64,000 bases of DNA, from assembly GCA_029266425.1 (NCBI GenBank), contig JAQSWY010000017.1, positions 48,655 through 112,654 on the forward strand, in the 5' to 3' direction. This stretch comes from Xanthobacteraceae bacterium. GTDB taxonomy: Bacteria; Pseudomonadota; Alphaproteobacteria; Rhizobiales; Xanthobacteraceae. The notes beneath the pieces are model-generated. The model worked only from the letters and a program-made list of their open reading frames with translations. It ran no database searches and was not told the DNA's origin. Every line of letters begins with the position of its first letter. The first letter of the stretch is position 1. Positions 18,416 through 30,298 of this stretch are shown here, one piece after another. Made by a program: the position numbers and the translations under genes.

Positions 18416-20071
18416 ATGACGGCGACCGCTTCGGTCGAGGATTTTGCATCGGAACTGCGCCAGGCGGCCGAGGCGGCCGGTGCCTGGCCGTTCGAGGAAG
18501 CGCGCAAGATCATCGAGCGGCTGAAGCGCAAACCGAAGGACGAGGTGCTGTTCGAGACCGGCTACGGCCCGTCCGGCCTGCCGCACATCGGCACGTTCGG
18601 CGAGGTGGCGCGCACCACCATGGTGCGCCATGCCTTCCGCGTGCTCACCGACGACCGGATCCCGACGCGGCTCATCTGCTTCTCGGACGACATGGATGGG
18701 ATGCGCAAGATCCCGGACAATGTGCCGAGTCGCACAGCCCTGGAACCCTATCTGCAGATGCCGCTCACTTCGGTGCCGGATCCGTGGGGCGGCTTCCCCA
18801 GCTTCGGCGACCACAACAACGCCATGCTGCGCCGCTTCCTCGATACCTTCGGCTTCGAGTACGAGTTCGCCAGCGCGACGGAATACTACAAGGCCGGCAA
18901 GCTCGACGCGGTGCTGCTGCGTGCCGCCGAACGCTATGACGAGATCATGCAGGTGATGCTGCCGACGCTCGGCGAGGAGAGGCAGGCGACCTACAGCCCG
19001 TTCCTGCCGATCTCGCCCTTGAGCGGGCGCGTGCTCTACGTGCCGCTGAAGGAGGTGAATGCCACGGCGGGCACCATCACCTTCACCGATGAGGACGGGG
19101 CGGAGAAGACCGTTCCCGTCACCGGCGGCCATGTGAAGCTGCAGTGGAAGCCGGACTTCGGCGCCCGCTGGGCGGCCCTCGGCGTCGATTTCGAGATGTT
19201 CGGCAAGGACCACCAGACCAACGCCCCGATCTATGATCGCATCTGCGAGATACTCGGCGGCGAGGCGCCCGAGCATTATGTCTATGAGCTGTTCCTCGAC
19301 GAGATCGGCCAGAAGATCTCGAAGTCGAAGGGCAACGGCCTGACCATCGACGAGTGGCTGACCTATGCCAGCCCGGAGAGCCTTGCGCTCTACATGTTCC
19401 AGTCGCCGCGCTCGGCGAAGAAGTTGCACTTCGATGTCATCCCCAAGGCGGTCGACGAATATTACAACTTCCTCGCCCGCTACCCGGCGCAGGACTCCAA
19501 GAACAAGCTCGGCAACCCGGTCTGGCACATCCATGGCGGCAATCCGCCGGTCGAGGAATTGCCGCTGACGTTCGGCCTGCTGCTGAAGCTCGCCTCGGCC
19601 TCGAATGCCGAGGACAAGGAGGTGCTGTGGCGCTTCATTGGCCGCTACGCGCCGGGCGTGACGGCGCAGACCAGCCCGACGCTGGACAGGCTCGCGGGCT
19701 ATGCGGTGCGCTATTTCATCGATCGGGTGAAGCCGCGCCGCGCCTTCCGCCTGCCGGACGAGGTGGAGGCCGATGCGCTGCGCCGGCTCGATGCCGCGCT
19801 CGCCCCGCTCGACGGCATCGACCGCGAGGCGATTCAGAACGCAGTGCTCGACGTCGCCCGTCCGGTGCCGCGCTATCAGGATCTGAAGCGCAAGGGCCCG
19901 GACGGTGGGCCGGGCGTCTCCTTCGCCTGGTTCAGCGCGCTCTATGAGCTGCTGCTCGGCGAGAGCGAGGGGCCGCGCTTCGGCACCTTCGTCGCCGCCT
20001 ATGGCATCCCCGAGACCCGCGCGCTGATCGCGCGGGCGCTATCGGGCGAACTGGCCAAAGGGGCAGCGTAA
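18416..20071 (+). CDS. lysS: Lysine--tRNA ligase, class I
   Basis: A 551-residue class I lysyl-tRNA synthetase (LysRS1), which charges tRNA-Lys. The Rossmann-fold signatures are PHIGT (residues 56-60, the HIGH motif) and KISKS (about 300-304, the KMSKS motif). [10 protein letters not shown] and the CP1 insertion follow the expected order, and the C-terminal anticodon-binding alpha-helical cage covers roughly 390-551. Class I enzymes are usual in many alphaproteobacteria in place of the common class II form. The ATG at 18416 follows AGGA by 7 bases; the open frame extends upstream through repeat DNA and is not coding there. Confidence 0.95.
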   Translation: MTATASVEDFASELRQAAEAAGAWPFEEARKIIERLKRKPKDEVLFETGYGPSGLPHIGTFGEVARTTMVRHAFRVLTDDRIPTRLICFSDDMDGMRKIPDNVPSRTALEPYLQMPLTSVPDPWGGFPSFGDHNNAMLRRFLDTFGFEYEFASATEYYKAGKLDAVLLRAAERYDEIMQVMLPTLGEERQATYSPFLPISPLSGRVLYVPLKEVNATAGTITFTDEDGAEKTVPVTGGHVKLQWKPDFGARWAALGVDFEMFGKDHQTNAPIYDRICEILGGEAPEHYVYELFLDEIGQKISKSKGNGLTIDEWLTYASPESLALYMFQSPRSAKKLHFDVIPKAVDEYYNFLARYPAQDSKNKLGNPVWHIHGGNPPVEELPLTFGLLLKLASASNAEDKEVLWRFIGRYAPGVTAQTSPTLDRLAGYAVRYFIDRVKPRRAFRLPDEVEADALRRLDAALAPLDGIDREAIQNAVLDVARPVPRYQDLKRKGPDGGPGVSFAWFSALYELLLGESEGPRFGTFVAAYGIPETRALIARALSGELAKGAA

Positions 20072-20078
20072 GCTTCAG

Positions 20079-20127
20079 CAATGCTCAAGCTTCGGCATGG
20101 CTTGGCCATGGCGCGGCTTGAGCATTG
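20079..20127. repeat. Inverted repeat between convergent lysS and DMT genes
   Basis: CAATGCTCAAGC (20079-20090) pairs perfectly with GCTTGAGCATTG (20116-20127) across a 25-base loop. Its place between two convergent stops suggests a bidirectional terminator, though no clear T-run follows either arm. Confidence 0.6.
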
Positions 20128-20154
20128 CCATGGTTAGGCTGCGCGCGTCGTCGC

Positions 20155-21120
20155 CTATGCGGAACGCGCGGCCGGTTGCGGCTTGGACTTGATCAGCGTC
20201 ACCAGCAGCAGGCCGGCGGCGATGAAGGCCGCACCTGCCAGATCGTAGCCGTGCAGGCTTTCGCCGAGCAGCAGATAGGCCAGCACGGCGACGAAGACGG
20301 TCTGGAGATAGAGCAGCGAGCTGGCCTTGCTGGCGCCCAGCGCTTCGACGCTCCAGTTGAACAGGTAATACATCAGCGCGCCGCCCGGGATGGCGACATA
20401 GGCCAGCGCCAGCAGGCCGTTCGCATCCATCGCCGAGTGCGCGCCCGATGCCAGCTCCCAGAGATAGAAGGGCAGCCCCGATACGGCGCCGGCTCCGAGC
20501 AGAAGCACCAGGAGCGGCAGGCGCGCCAGCTCGAACTTCGCGCGGCGCAGCAGCACGGTGTAGAGCCCCCAGCACAGCGCGCTGGCGACGATCCACAGTT
20601 CACCCGCATTCACATCGAGCCGCAGCAGCGCCGACAGGTCGCCATGGGCGATGATCACGACGACGCCGATCAAGGCGAGGCCGGATCCGATCGCCTGCCA
20701 GAGGCCCATCGCCTCGCCCAATACGATGCGGGCGAGGATCATCGTGGCGATCGGCATGAGCGCCATGATGATGCCGGCCGTGGTCGCATCGGCATAGCGA
20801 AGGCCCGTATAGATAAGCCCCTGACAGATGGCGAGCCCGAGGCCGCCGATGATCAGCAGCTCCAGCCACCGTGATCGGAGCAGCTCGGCCATGGCCCCAA
20901 AGTGGGAGCGGACGAACGGCAGCAGGATGGCGAAGGCGATGAACACCCGCCAGAAGCAGAGCGTCCAGGGCGGCATCTCCAGGGCGACCCATTTGACGGC
21001 GATGTAGACGCCGGCGGAGAGCAGCCAGCATAGGACCGAGACGGCATAGGGCACGGCAAGCGAAGTGCCGCCCGTCTTTTCGGCCGTGTGGTCAGGAAGG
21101 GCTGAGATGTGAATCGCCAT
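20155..21120 (-). CDS. DMT family transporter (EamA domains)
   Basis: A 321-residue inner-membrane protein with about ten spans in two EamA repeats (roughly residues 20-150 and 165-305). Typical features are the conserved GLAICQGLIYTGLRYADATTAGIIMALMP end of repeat one and PGGALMYYLFNWSVEALGASKASSLLYLQTVFVAVLAYLLLGE in repeat two. Such proteins export or import small metabolites and amino acids. The ATG at 21120 lies close to GGTGAGG; a GTG at 21129 is an alternative. The substrate is unknown. Confidence 0.9.
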   Translation of the reverse strand: MAIHISALPDHTAEKTGGTSLAVPYAVSVLCWLLSAGVYIAVKWVALEMPPWTLCFWRVFIAFAILLPFVRSHFGAMAELLRSRWLELLIIGGLGLAICQGLIYTGLRYADATTAGIIMALMPIATMILARIVLGEAMGLWQAIGSGLALIGVVVIIAHGDLSALLRLDVNAGELWIVASALCWGLYTVLLRRAKFELARLPLLVLLLGAGAVSGLPFYLWELASGAHSAMDANGLLALAYVAIPGGALMYYLFNWSVEALGASKASSLLYLQTVFVAVLAYLLLGESLHGYDLAGAAFIAAGLLLVTLIKSKPQPAARSA

Positions 21121-21211
21121 GTTCCTCACCCGCGGGCGTCTTGTTGTGCCAGGGACGCCTTCTCATGCCACAGATCGCGTCAGGCGCGAAGGTGGTGGAG
21201 CCCACAATCCA

Positions 21212-21679
21212 TCAGCGGGTGCAGGCAGTCGCGAGCATGGCAAGCGGCTTCTCGATCTGGTCCGGGCTGAGGCCGAATTGCGCGCCTTTTACTTCGAGCA
21301 AGAAGGGGCGCCCGGTCTTTATGATCGCCTGGAAGTCGGCGAGCGTACCGCTCGCTTCGATATCGATTCCAGTGGTTTCGTCGTTCGGAACCGCGTGGCC
21401 GGGGAACACTGCCTTTGCCCGGCTGTTGGCGAGTGTCAGCTGCGCCGCGTCCCCGGCCTTCAGCCCCGTTGAGCCGATCAGCGAGCGGATCGTGATGGCG
21501 TCGCTGCCGCCCCGGCAGGAGATGTCGATGATCTGGTTATCGCTATCCGGCACGCCCATGATGAGATGAAGTTCATCGCCGTCGGCGAGCGTATGCCAGA
21601 CAAGCTGGTCGTCGGCGGCCGCGTCGAGCGCGGCGCCGATGCCGAGAAGAACAAGGCCGATCAGAGCAGGGCGGAGCAT
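21212..21679 (-). CDS. Exported hypothetical protein
   Basis: I do not recognise the family. The 155-residue protein has a signal peptide (MLRPALIGLVLLGIGAALDAAA) followed by a compact domain of alternating strands (LVWHTLADGDELHLIMGVPDSD, IDISCRGGSDAITI). Two Cys (one mid-protein, one in the last four residues) could form a disulfide in the periplasm. The pattern of a short beta-rich secreted protein with no enzyme motif is all that can be said. The ATG at 21679 follows AGG by 8 bases. It lies downstream of the ThDP enzyme on the same strand, 27 bases away, and may share its transcript. Confidence 0.7.
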   Translation of the reverse strand: MLRPALIGLVLLGIGAALDAAADDQLVWHTLADGDELHLIMGVPDSDNQIIDISCRGGSDAITIRSLIGSTGLKAGDAAQLTLANSRAKAVFPGHAVPNDETTGIDIEASGTLADFQAIIKTGRPFLLEVKGAQFGLSPDQIEKPLAMLATACTR

Positions 21680-21706
21680 CGTGATCACCTGTCGAAAGGG
21701 GAATGG

Positions 21707-23398
21707 CTAGCCCACCGAGCGGTCCGCCAGCGCCTTCTCGCGCAGCGCGGTCAGCGTCGTCGTCGGCGTGATGGCTTCAGGATCGAGCTTCACATGCACG
21801 ATCGCCGGCACTCCGGCGGCAAGCGCCGCGTCAAGCGCGGGAGCAAATTCCGCATCGGTCTCGACGGTGAAGCCGAGCCCGCCAAACGCGCGCGCATAGG
21901 CGGCGAAGTCGGGGTTGCGCAGATTGGTCCCGAACACCCGGGTCGGGTGTTCGCGTTCCTGATGCATGCGGATGGTGCCGTACATGCCGTTGTCGACCAC
22001 CACCGCCACCACAGCGGCGCCATACTGCACGGCGGTCGCGAATTCCTGGCCGGTCATCAGGAAATCGCCGTCGCCGCACACCGCGATCGCCGCACGCTCC
22101 GGCCGCGCGATCTTGGCGGCGACCGCCGCGGGAAAGCCGTAGCCCATCGAGCCGCTGGTCGGGGCGAGCTGCGTGCCATAGGCGCGGAAGCGGTGGAAGC
22201 GATGCACCCAGATGGCGAAATTGCCGGCGCCATTGCAGATCACGGTGTCCGTCGGCAGGCCGCGCAGCCATCGCACCAGGGTCGCCATCTGCACCGCGCC
22301 GGGATTGGCCGGCGGCTCTTCGCTCCAGCCGAGATAGTCCGCCCGCGCCGCGGCGCGCCAGTCGCGCCAGGCGATCGCGTTCGGCGGCTGCACGCCTTCC
22401 AGCGAGGCGGCGAAGGCGGCGGAGGACGCGTTGATGGCGAGCATGGGCTGGAACACCCGGCCGAGTTCGTCCGGATCGGCATGGATATGGACCAGCGGCA
22501 CGCCGGGATCGGGGATACCGAACAGCTCATAGCCCTGCGAAGGCACCTCACCGAGCCGCCCGCCGGCGATGATGACGAGGTCGGCTGCCTTCAGCCGCGC
22601 CTTCAGCGCCGGATTGAGCGACAGGCCGACATCGCCGGCATAGCACTCATGGTCGGCGGGGAACAGCATCTGGCGGCGGAAGGAGGCGCATACCGGCAGG
22701 TCGAACCGTTCGGCGAAGCGAACCACCGAGGCCACCGCCTTCGCATTCCAGCGGCTGCCGCCGAGGATCATCAGCGGGCGCTCCGCGGCCCAGAGCAGCT
22801 TCTGCAGCCGCATCATGTCGGTGAGGCCGGGCCAGGTTTCCGCCGGCTCGAACGGCGGCGCGTCCGGCACATGGGCGAGTTCGCTCAGCATGTCCTCGGG
22901 CAGCGCGATCACCACCGGGCCGGGGCGGCCCTGCGTCGCGATGCGGAAGGCGCGCGCGACGATCTCCGGGACGCGCTCCGCCTCGTCGATCTCCACCGCC
23001 CATTTGGCGAGCGTGCCGAACACCGCGCGGTAATCGACCTCCTGGAACGCCTCGCGACCGCGCATGGAGCGCGCGATCTGGCCGACGAACAGCAGCATCG
23101 GCGTCGAATCCTGCTGCGCGATGTGCACGCCGGCGCTGGCATTGGTGGCGCCCGGCCCGCGGGTGACGAAGCACACGCCGGGCCGCCCGGTGAGCTTGGC
23201 GCTCGCCTCCGCCATCATCGCCGCACCGCTTTCCTGGCGGCAGATGACGAACTCGATGTCGCTGTCCGACATGGCGTCGAGCACGTCAAGATAACTCTCG
23301 CCGGGCACGCCGAAGGCGCGGGTCACGCCCTGGGCGATGAGGGCGTCAACGAGGAGGCGGGCGCCCGAGCGGGCGGGGAGGGGAGGGGGAGCTTCCAT
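21707..23398 (-). CDS. Thiamine-diphosphate-dependent enzyme, acetolactate synthase large-subunit-like
   Basis: A 563-residue member of the acetohydroxyacid synthase/benzoylformate decarboxylase fold. The N-terminal PYR domain carries the catalytic Glu56 (CRQESGAAMMAEA), a central TPP_enzyme_M domain covers about 195-325, and the PP domain has the ThDP/Mg motif GDGDFLMTGQEF ending near VVDNGMYGTIRMHQ. No regulatory subunit gene (ilvN/ilvH) is adjacent, and the N-terminus is shorter than IlvB, so a catabolic ThDP enzyme is as likely as acetolactate synthase. The neighbouring APC permease gene on the same strand may supply its amino-acid-derived substrate; that link is inference. Confidence 0.88.
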   Translation of the reverse strand: MEAPPPLPARSGARLLVDALIAQGVTRAFGVPGESYLDVLDAMSDSDIEFVICRQESGAAMMAEASAKLTGRPGVCFVTRGPGATNASAGVHIAQQDSTPMLLFVGQIARSMRGREAFQEVDYRAVFGTLAKWAVEIDEAERVPEIVARAFRIATQGRPGPVVIALPEDMLSELAHVPDAPPFEPAETWPGLTDMMRLQKLLWAAERPLMILGGSRWNAKAVASVVRFAERFDLPVCASFRRQMLFPADHECYAGDVGLSLNPALKARLKAADLVIIAGGRLGEVPSQGYELFGIPDPGVPLVHIHADPDELGRVFQPMLAINASSAAFAASLEGVQPPNAIAWRDWRAAARADYLGWSEEPPANPGAVQMATLVRWLRGLPTDTVICNGAGNFAIWVHRFHRFRAYGTQLAPTSGSMGYGFPAAVAAKIARPERAAIAVCGDGDFLMTGQEFATAVQYGAAVVAVVVDNGMYGTIRMHQEREHPTRVFGTNLRNPDFAAYARAFGGLGFTVETDAEFAPALDAALAAGVPAIVHVKLDPEAITPTTTLTALREKALADRSVG

Positions 23399-23503
23399 GA
23401 TTCCGGCACGATAGAGGCTTTCTCAGCCGTACGAAATCACCCGAAGGGCGCCGATGCACGGCGCCCTTCCTGCGTCTCCTCAAGATGTGAGGGAAGGCCG
23501 GTG

Positions 23504-25081
23504 TCAGCCGGCCTCGCCCACTGCCTGTTCGGCGGCGCGGATCGCCGCCTGGCGCTTGGCGATCTCATCGCCGATCGGCGGGCCCTGGAAGCGGCGCTTT
23601 TCGAAAGCCAGCCAGACGATGCCGGTCAGCACCAGGAAGCCGATCGTGATGTAGAGCGCCCAGTCGTTCGGCGGCTGGATGCCGAGCACGAAGATCAGCG
23701 CCATGGCGAGCGCGCAGAGCACCGCCACCAGCTTGAACAGCGGCCCGCCCATGTTCCACGGCCCCATCTTCGGCCATTTCGCCGTGCCGAAGGCGAAAAG
23801 GCCGAGCACGATCGGAATGGCGAAGGAGAAGAACAGGAAGATCACGGTGCAGGACACCACGATCGCATAGGCCGAGGTGCCGCCGAACGAGACCAGCGAG
23901 GTGCCCCACACGAACAGCACGGCGAGGATCGAGCCGGTCCAGATCGCGGCGACCGGGGTCCGGTAGGTCGGGCTGACCTTGGCGAGCAGGTTGGAGGCCG
24001 GCAGGCCGCCGTCGCGGGCGAAGGCGAACATCATGCGCGACACCGAAGTCACGGTGGCGAGGCCGCAGAGGAACTGCGCCAGGAAGATCGCGAGATAGAG
24101 GATCTCCTTGAGCACGCCGGGCATCCGGGCATCCATCGCCCAGAAGAAGACGTTCCAGCCCTGCTTCGCCGCCTCGTCCATGTTCGGGATCATCAGCACG
24201 AAGGCGCACAGCATCACGTAGCCGAACACGCCGGACCACACGACCGACATCACCATTCCCTGCGGCACCGAGCGCGCCGCGTCGCGGGTCTCCTCGGAGG
24301 TGTGGGCGGAGGCATCATAGCCGGTGATGGTATAGATCGGCAGCAGCAGGCCGAGCAGGAAGGCCCAGCCGGTGGAGACCTGCGGCCACACATTCGCACC
24401 GGCCTCGCCCGAATAATTGGTGAAGGTGAAGAGCCGCCCGAACTCGTAGCTCGGCGCGACGGCGAGGCACGCCAGCGTCAGCACGATGGCGGTGGCGCAG
24501 ATGAGATAGCCGGAGAAGTCCGTGAGCTTCGCGGTGAGCCCGATGCCGAAATGATTGATCAGCGCCTGCACCGCGGTGAGCACGGCGAGGAAGCCGATGC
24601 GGGTGGTGATGGTATCCTCCATGCCGAGCATGGGGCCGAAGGCACCGAAGAAGAAATAATAGGTGCCGACATTGATGGCGCCGAGCACGGTGACGAGGCC
24701 GAGCAGGTTGAACCAAGCCGTCACCCAGCCGGTGAAGCGGGTGCCGAGGATCGAGCTCCAGTGGTAGAGCCCGCCGGCCGTCGGATAGGCCGAGCCGATC
24801 TGCGCCATGGCGAGCGCGAACACCCCCGAGATCAGCACGCCAAGCGGCCAGCCGAGCCCGATGGCGGCGCCACCCGCGCCGGACGTCGCCTGCGCCAGCG
24901 AATTGATGCCGCCGGACAGGATGCAGATGATGGAGAAGCTGATGGCGAAGTTGGAGAACCGGCTCATCCGCCGTTCCAGCTCCTGCGCATAGCCCATCTC
25001 ATGCAGGACTTTGACGTCCGCGTGCTTGGCCTCTTCGCTGTAGTCGGTGTCGATGGCTGCTGTGCTTGTGGTCGTGCTCAT
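23504..25081 (-). CDS. APC superfamily amino acid permease (GABA permease-like)
   Basis: A 525-residue transporter with about 12 spans. The opening RFSNFAISFSIICILSGGINSLAQA and AQIGSAYPTAGGLYHWSSILG segments are typical of the amino-acid/choline (ACT) branch that includes GABA permeases. TGYDASAHTSEETRDAARSVPQGMVMSV is the conserved loop around span 6. The start at 25081 is chosen because AGGGG lies 6 bases upstream; the ATG at 25087 abuts it. It is followed on the same strand by the ThDP enzyme gene after 105 bases. Confidence 0.92.
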   Translation of the reverse strand: MSTTTSTAAIDTDYSEEAKHADVKVLHEMGYAQELERRMSRFSNFAISFSIICILSGGINSLAQATSGAGGAAIGLGWPLGVLISGVFALAMAQIGSAYPTAGGLYHWSSILGTRFTGWVTAWFNLLGLVTVLGAINVGTYYFFFGAFGPMLGMEDTITTRIGFLAVLTAVQALINHFGIGLTAKLTDFSGYLICATAIVLTLACLAVAPSYEFGRLFTFTNYSGEAGANVWPQVSTGWAFLLGLLLPIYTITGYDASAHTSEETRDAARSVPQGMVMSVVWSGVFGYVMLCAFVLMIPNMDEAAKQGWNVFFWAMDARMPGVLKEILYLAIFLAQFLCGLATVTSVSRMMFAFARDGGLPASNLLAKVSPTYRTPVAAIWTGSILAVLFVWGTSLVSFGGTSAYAIVVSCTVIFLFFSFAIPIVLGLFAFGTAKWPKMGPWNMGGPLFKLVAVLCALAMALIFVLGIQPPNDWALYITIGFLVLTGIVWLAFEKRRFQGPPIGDEIAKRQAAIRAAEQAVGEAG

Positions 25082-25353
25082 GCCCATCCCCTGGTTTTAG
25101 CGGGCGCCGGCCAAAGCCCATCCGGCTTCTGCCGGATGGACGTGCCGCCTGCGGCGGCCAGCCGTCCGCAGCTTCAGGATGCACGCACGATGCCAACATG
25201 CACATAGGAATGCCGAAGCCGGCTTAACTTTTGGGAGGGGAGGGGACGTTGCTGAGGTCGCTTACAAGACTGCGATTCTCGTCGTCCCGGATGATCGTCA
25301 GGCCGATCAGGGATCGCGTGACTAAGAGCTCGACCGATAATGCCGGAATGGAT

Positions 25354-25438
25354 CGTCATCCCCGGCCCTGTGCCGGTGGCCTCGGTTCCCGGCAGCGCGT
25401 CCGCGGCCGAGATGGCCGGCACAAGGCCGGCCATGACG
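25354..25438. repeat. Bipartite palindromic repeat (REP-like), 85 bp
   Basis: It opens with CGTCATCCCCGGCC and closes with GGCCGGCCATGACG, the same architecture and length as the copies at 51442 and 59411. It sits in the 410-bp gap between the divergent APC permease start and the gyrB stop. The rest of that gap (25082-25353 and 25439-25491) shows no gene. Confidence 0.75.
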
Positions 25439-25491
25439 TCGGAAATGGCCACCTGGCCAGCCACCATTGAATTATGAGGCAGGCTCTCTGG

Positions 25492-27975
<2,484 letters not shown>

Positions 27976-28590
27976 TTATTTCGTGGCGACGGCGACCGCC
28001 GCCCCCGCCATGGCACCGCCGCAGATGCGGTTGATCCAGCGCACCGCGCGGTGCGAGGCGACGAGATCGCGGGCCCGGTGGGCGAGCCCGACATAGGCAC
28101 CGAGCACCAGCGCCATCACCACGACGATGACGATCGAAAGCTCGGCAAAGCCGGCCGCGGTGAGGCGCGGCAGGTCGATGATGGTCGGCAGCAGCGCCAG
28201 ATAGAACGCCATGGTCTTGGGATTGCCCATGGAAATGGCGAGCCCTGAGCCGAACAGGCCGAAGGCCGAGCCGCTCTCCGGCAGCTCGGCGGCGTGACCA
28301 AGTGCCGTGGGCGCCGTCCACAGCTTCCAGGCGAGATAGAGCAGATAGGCCGCACCGGCGAGCCGCACCAGGAAGAACAGCGAGCCGAGCGCCGCCGCAA
28401 TGGCGGCCATGCCGAGCGCCGCGGCGCTGAGCCAGACGAGGTCACCGAGGATGAGGCCGGCGATCAAGGGACCGGAGCCCGCGCGGCCGCGCACCAATGT
28501 GCGCGCCAACAGCGCGACCACCGCCGGGCCGGGCGATGCCACTGCGAGGACAAAAATCCCGGCGAAGACGACGAGGTCGGCAAATTCCAT
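27976..28590 (-). CDS. LysE family amino-acid/metabolite exporter
   Basis: A 204-residue inner-membrane protein with six predicted spans. The N-terminal VVFAGIFVLAVASPGPAVVALLARTLVRGR contains the family's conserved SPGP segment, and SMGNPKTMAFYLALLPTIID is the GNPK-containing loop before span four. Family members export basic amino acids, homoserine lactones or threonine. The start at 28590 places Met directly before the first span; an upstream frame extension contains a repetitive YARTHAR peptide from alternating-base DNA and is unlikely to be real. It separates recF and gyrB together with the GNAT gene. Confidence 0.9.
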   Translation of the reverse strand: MEFADLVVFAGIFVLAVASPGPAVVALLARTLVRGRAGSGPLIAGLILGDLVWLSAAALGMAAIAAALGSLFFLVRLAGAAYLLYLAWKLWTAPTALGHAAELPESGSAFGLFGSGLAISMGNPKTMAFYLALLPTIIDLPRLTAAGFAELSIVIVVVMALVLGAYVGLAHRARDLVASHRAVRWINRICGGAMAGAAVAVATK

Positions 28591-28619
28591 GCGCGCGTGC
28601 GTACGCGCGTACGCGTGCA
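28588..28619. other. 32-base alternating purine/pyrimidine tract
   Basis: From 28588 to 28619 every step alternates pyrimidine and purine (a run of GC, GT and AC steps with three interior TA or AT steps). Such tracts can adopt left-handed Z-DNA under negative supercoiling. It begins at the start codon of the LysE gene and covers its upstream leader, so no Shine-Dalgarno sequence is visible for that gene. Confidence 0.6.
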
Positions 28620-28644
28620 AAGTCAAGTGAAAAGGCGCCTCGCC

Positions 28645-29067
28645 TCAGGGTTTGCGCGGATACCAGAAGGCGTCCGCCACCCGTTCCATGCCGATCCGCT
28701 CATAGAAGCCGACGGCTTCGGGAACCGAGGCAAGCACGAGCGCCACCTTCGGGCCGAGCAGCTGGCGGGTTTCGTCCATAAGCCCGTTGCCGATACCGAG
28801 CCCCTGCGCCGAACGCGAGACGGCGACCTCCGACATGTAGCAGATCCAGGCGAAGTCGGTCACGCCGCGGGCGACACCGACAAGCGCGCCGGTGCTGGCA
28901 AGACGCGCGGTCACGATCAGGTCGGCGGCGTTGAGCATTGCCTCCAGCCGCGGCAGGTCATCGACCGGGCGGATGGAACTGAGGCCGGAGTCCAGCAGCA
29001 CCTGGCGGAATTCGACGGCCGCAAGGCCCGGTTCACGGGCGTAGGTGACGATGGGACGATCGGTCAT
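28645..29067 (-). CDS. GNAT family N-acetyltransferase
   Basis: A 140-residue protein of the Gcn5-related fold. The acetyl-CoA pyrophosphate loop appears as VSRSAQGLGIGNGLM (Q/R-x-x-G-x-G/A pattern), preceded by the ICYMSEVAV strand and followed by LVLASVPEAVGFYERIGMERV. The substrate cannot be inferred. It lies between recF and the LysE gene on the same strand, with a palindromic repeat between it and recF. Confidence 0.88.
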   Translation of the reverse strand: MTDRPIVTYAREPGLAAVEFRQVLLDSGLSSIRPVDDLPRLEAMLNAADLIVTARLASTGALVGVARGVTDFAWICYMSEVAVSRSAQGLGIGNGLMDETRQLLGPKVALVLASVPEAVGFYERIGMERVADAFWYPRKP

Positions 29068-29074
29068 CGGGGAA

Positions 29075-29122
29075 CGTCATCCTGGGGTGCGAGCGTCAGC
29101 GAGCCTCGAAGGATGCTGAAGC
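29075..29122. repeat. CATCCT-type dispersed palindromic repeat
   Basis: It opens with CGTCATCCTGGGGTGCGAG and closes with GCCTCGAAGGATG. Related copies are at 45007-45041, 45355-45403 and twice at 57263-57371. It occupies the short gap between recF and the GNAT gene. Confidence 0.7.
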
Positions 29123-29137
29123 AAAACGGCGCTACAT

Positions 29138-30298
29138 TCACCCCTCCCGCTCGACATGCCCCGGTCGCACCGTGAACCGCTCCGCGCGCTCCCCCAGCGC
29201 GGCGAAGGCGGCGGGGTCGGCGCCGGTCATCCAGACCTGCGCGCCGAGCGCGTCCAGCGCCTCGAACAGCGCCGCCCGCCGCGCCGGGTCGAGATAAGCG
29301 ACGACATCGTCGAGCAGGATCACCGGTGCGATGCCGGCCATCTCGCCGACAAGGCGTGCATGGGCCAGCGCGAGGCCGATCAGCAGTGCCTTCTGTTCGC
29401 CGGTCGAGCCTTGCGCCGCCGGGATCGCCTTCGGGCCATGGCCGACGATGAGATCGGTGAGATGCGGGCCTTCGAGCGTGCGCCCGGCCGCCCGGTCACG
29501 CCCGCGGCCGGCGCGCAGCGCGTCGCGGTACTCGTCCTCGACCACGGTCGCCGGGCGCTGCGCCAGCGCCCGCTCCACTCCGCCGTCGAGCGCGATGGTC
29601 GCCCAGGGAAACAGCGAGGCGTCGTCGCGCCCGGCGGCAATGCCGGCGGCGAGGCGGCGCACCGTCTCCGAACGGGCGGCGGCAACGGCGACGGCAAGCG
29701 CGGCAAGCTCCTGCTCCACCGCATCAAGGAAGCGCGGATCGGGCGAGGGCTCTTCCAGCAGGCGGTTGCGCGAGCGCAGCGCCCGCTCCAGCGCGTTCAC
29801 CCGCGCGCCGTGCTCGGCATCGACCGCCAGCACCAGCCGGTCGAGAAAGCGGCGCCGGTCGCCCGGTGGGCCGAGGAACAGACCGTCCATTTCCGGTGTC
29901 AGCCAGACGACGCGGATATGGTCCGCAAAGGCGCTGGCCGAGGAGACCGGCTCACGGTCGATGCGGGTGCGGCGGGTGCGCCCGCCCTCGGATCCGGGAT
30001 CGAGCTCGATGCCGGTACCGAGCGTCACCGCGCCATAGGCGCCCTCGACGGTGGCGGACACCGCCCAGCTCTCGGTCGGGACCCCCTCGGCATCGCGCGC
30101 GGCGACATCGCCGAGCTGGGCGCGGCGCAGGCCCCGCCCGGGCGAGAGAAAAGAGACGGCTTCGAGCAGATTGGTCTTGCCGGCGCCGTTCGGCCCCACC
30201 AGCACTACTGGCCCCCGCCCGGTGGCAATATCCGCGGCGCGGTAACTGCGGAAATTGCTGAGGCGCAGGCGGATGATGCGGGCGGACGTCGTGCTCAC
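29138..30298 (-). CDS. recF: DNA replication and repair protein RecF
   Basis: A 386-residue SMC-like ATPase that helps load RecA at gaps in replicating DNA. Walker A is GPNGAGKTNLL (about residues 35-45), the signature segment is seen as GSTGEQKALLIGLALAHA, and Walker B is PVILLDDVVAYLDPARR. The GTG start overlaps the dnaN stop by 4 bases (GTGA), indicating translational coupling. Gene order dnaA-dnaN-recF is the ancestral bacterial one. Confidence 0.97.
   Translation of the reverse strand: MSTTSARIIRLRLSNFRSYRAADIATGRGPVVLVGPNGAGKTNLLEAVSFLSPGRGLRRAQLGDVAARDAEGVPTESWAVSATVEGAYGAVTLGTGIELDPGSEGGRTRRTRIDREPVSSASAFADHIRVVWLTPEMDGLFLGPPGDRRRFLDRLVLAVDAEHGARVNALERALRSRNRLLEEPSPDPRFLDAVEQELAALAVAVAAARSETVRRLAAGIAAGRDDASLFPWATIALDGGVERALAQRPATVVEDEYRDALRAGRGRDRAAGRTLEGPHLTDLIVGHGPKAIPAAQGSTGEQKALLIGLALAHARLVGEMAGIAPVILLDDVVAYLDPARRAALFEALDALGAQVWMTGADPAAFAALGERAERFTVRPGHVEREG

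Noticed and set aside
21566..25207. A 1213-codon open frame on the plus strand opposite the ThDP enzyme and APC permease genes
   Set aside because: It is antisense to two clear genes, is rich in Arg, Gly, Ala and His as expected from GC-rich antisense frames, and shows no domain.
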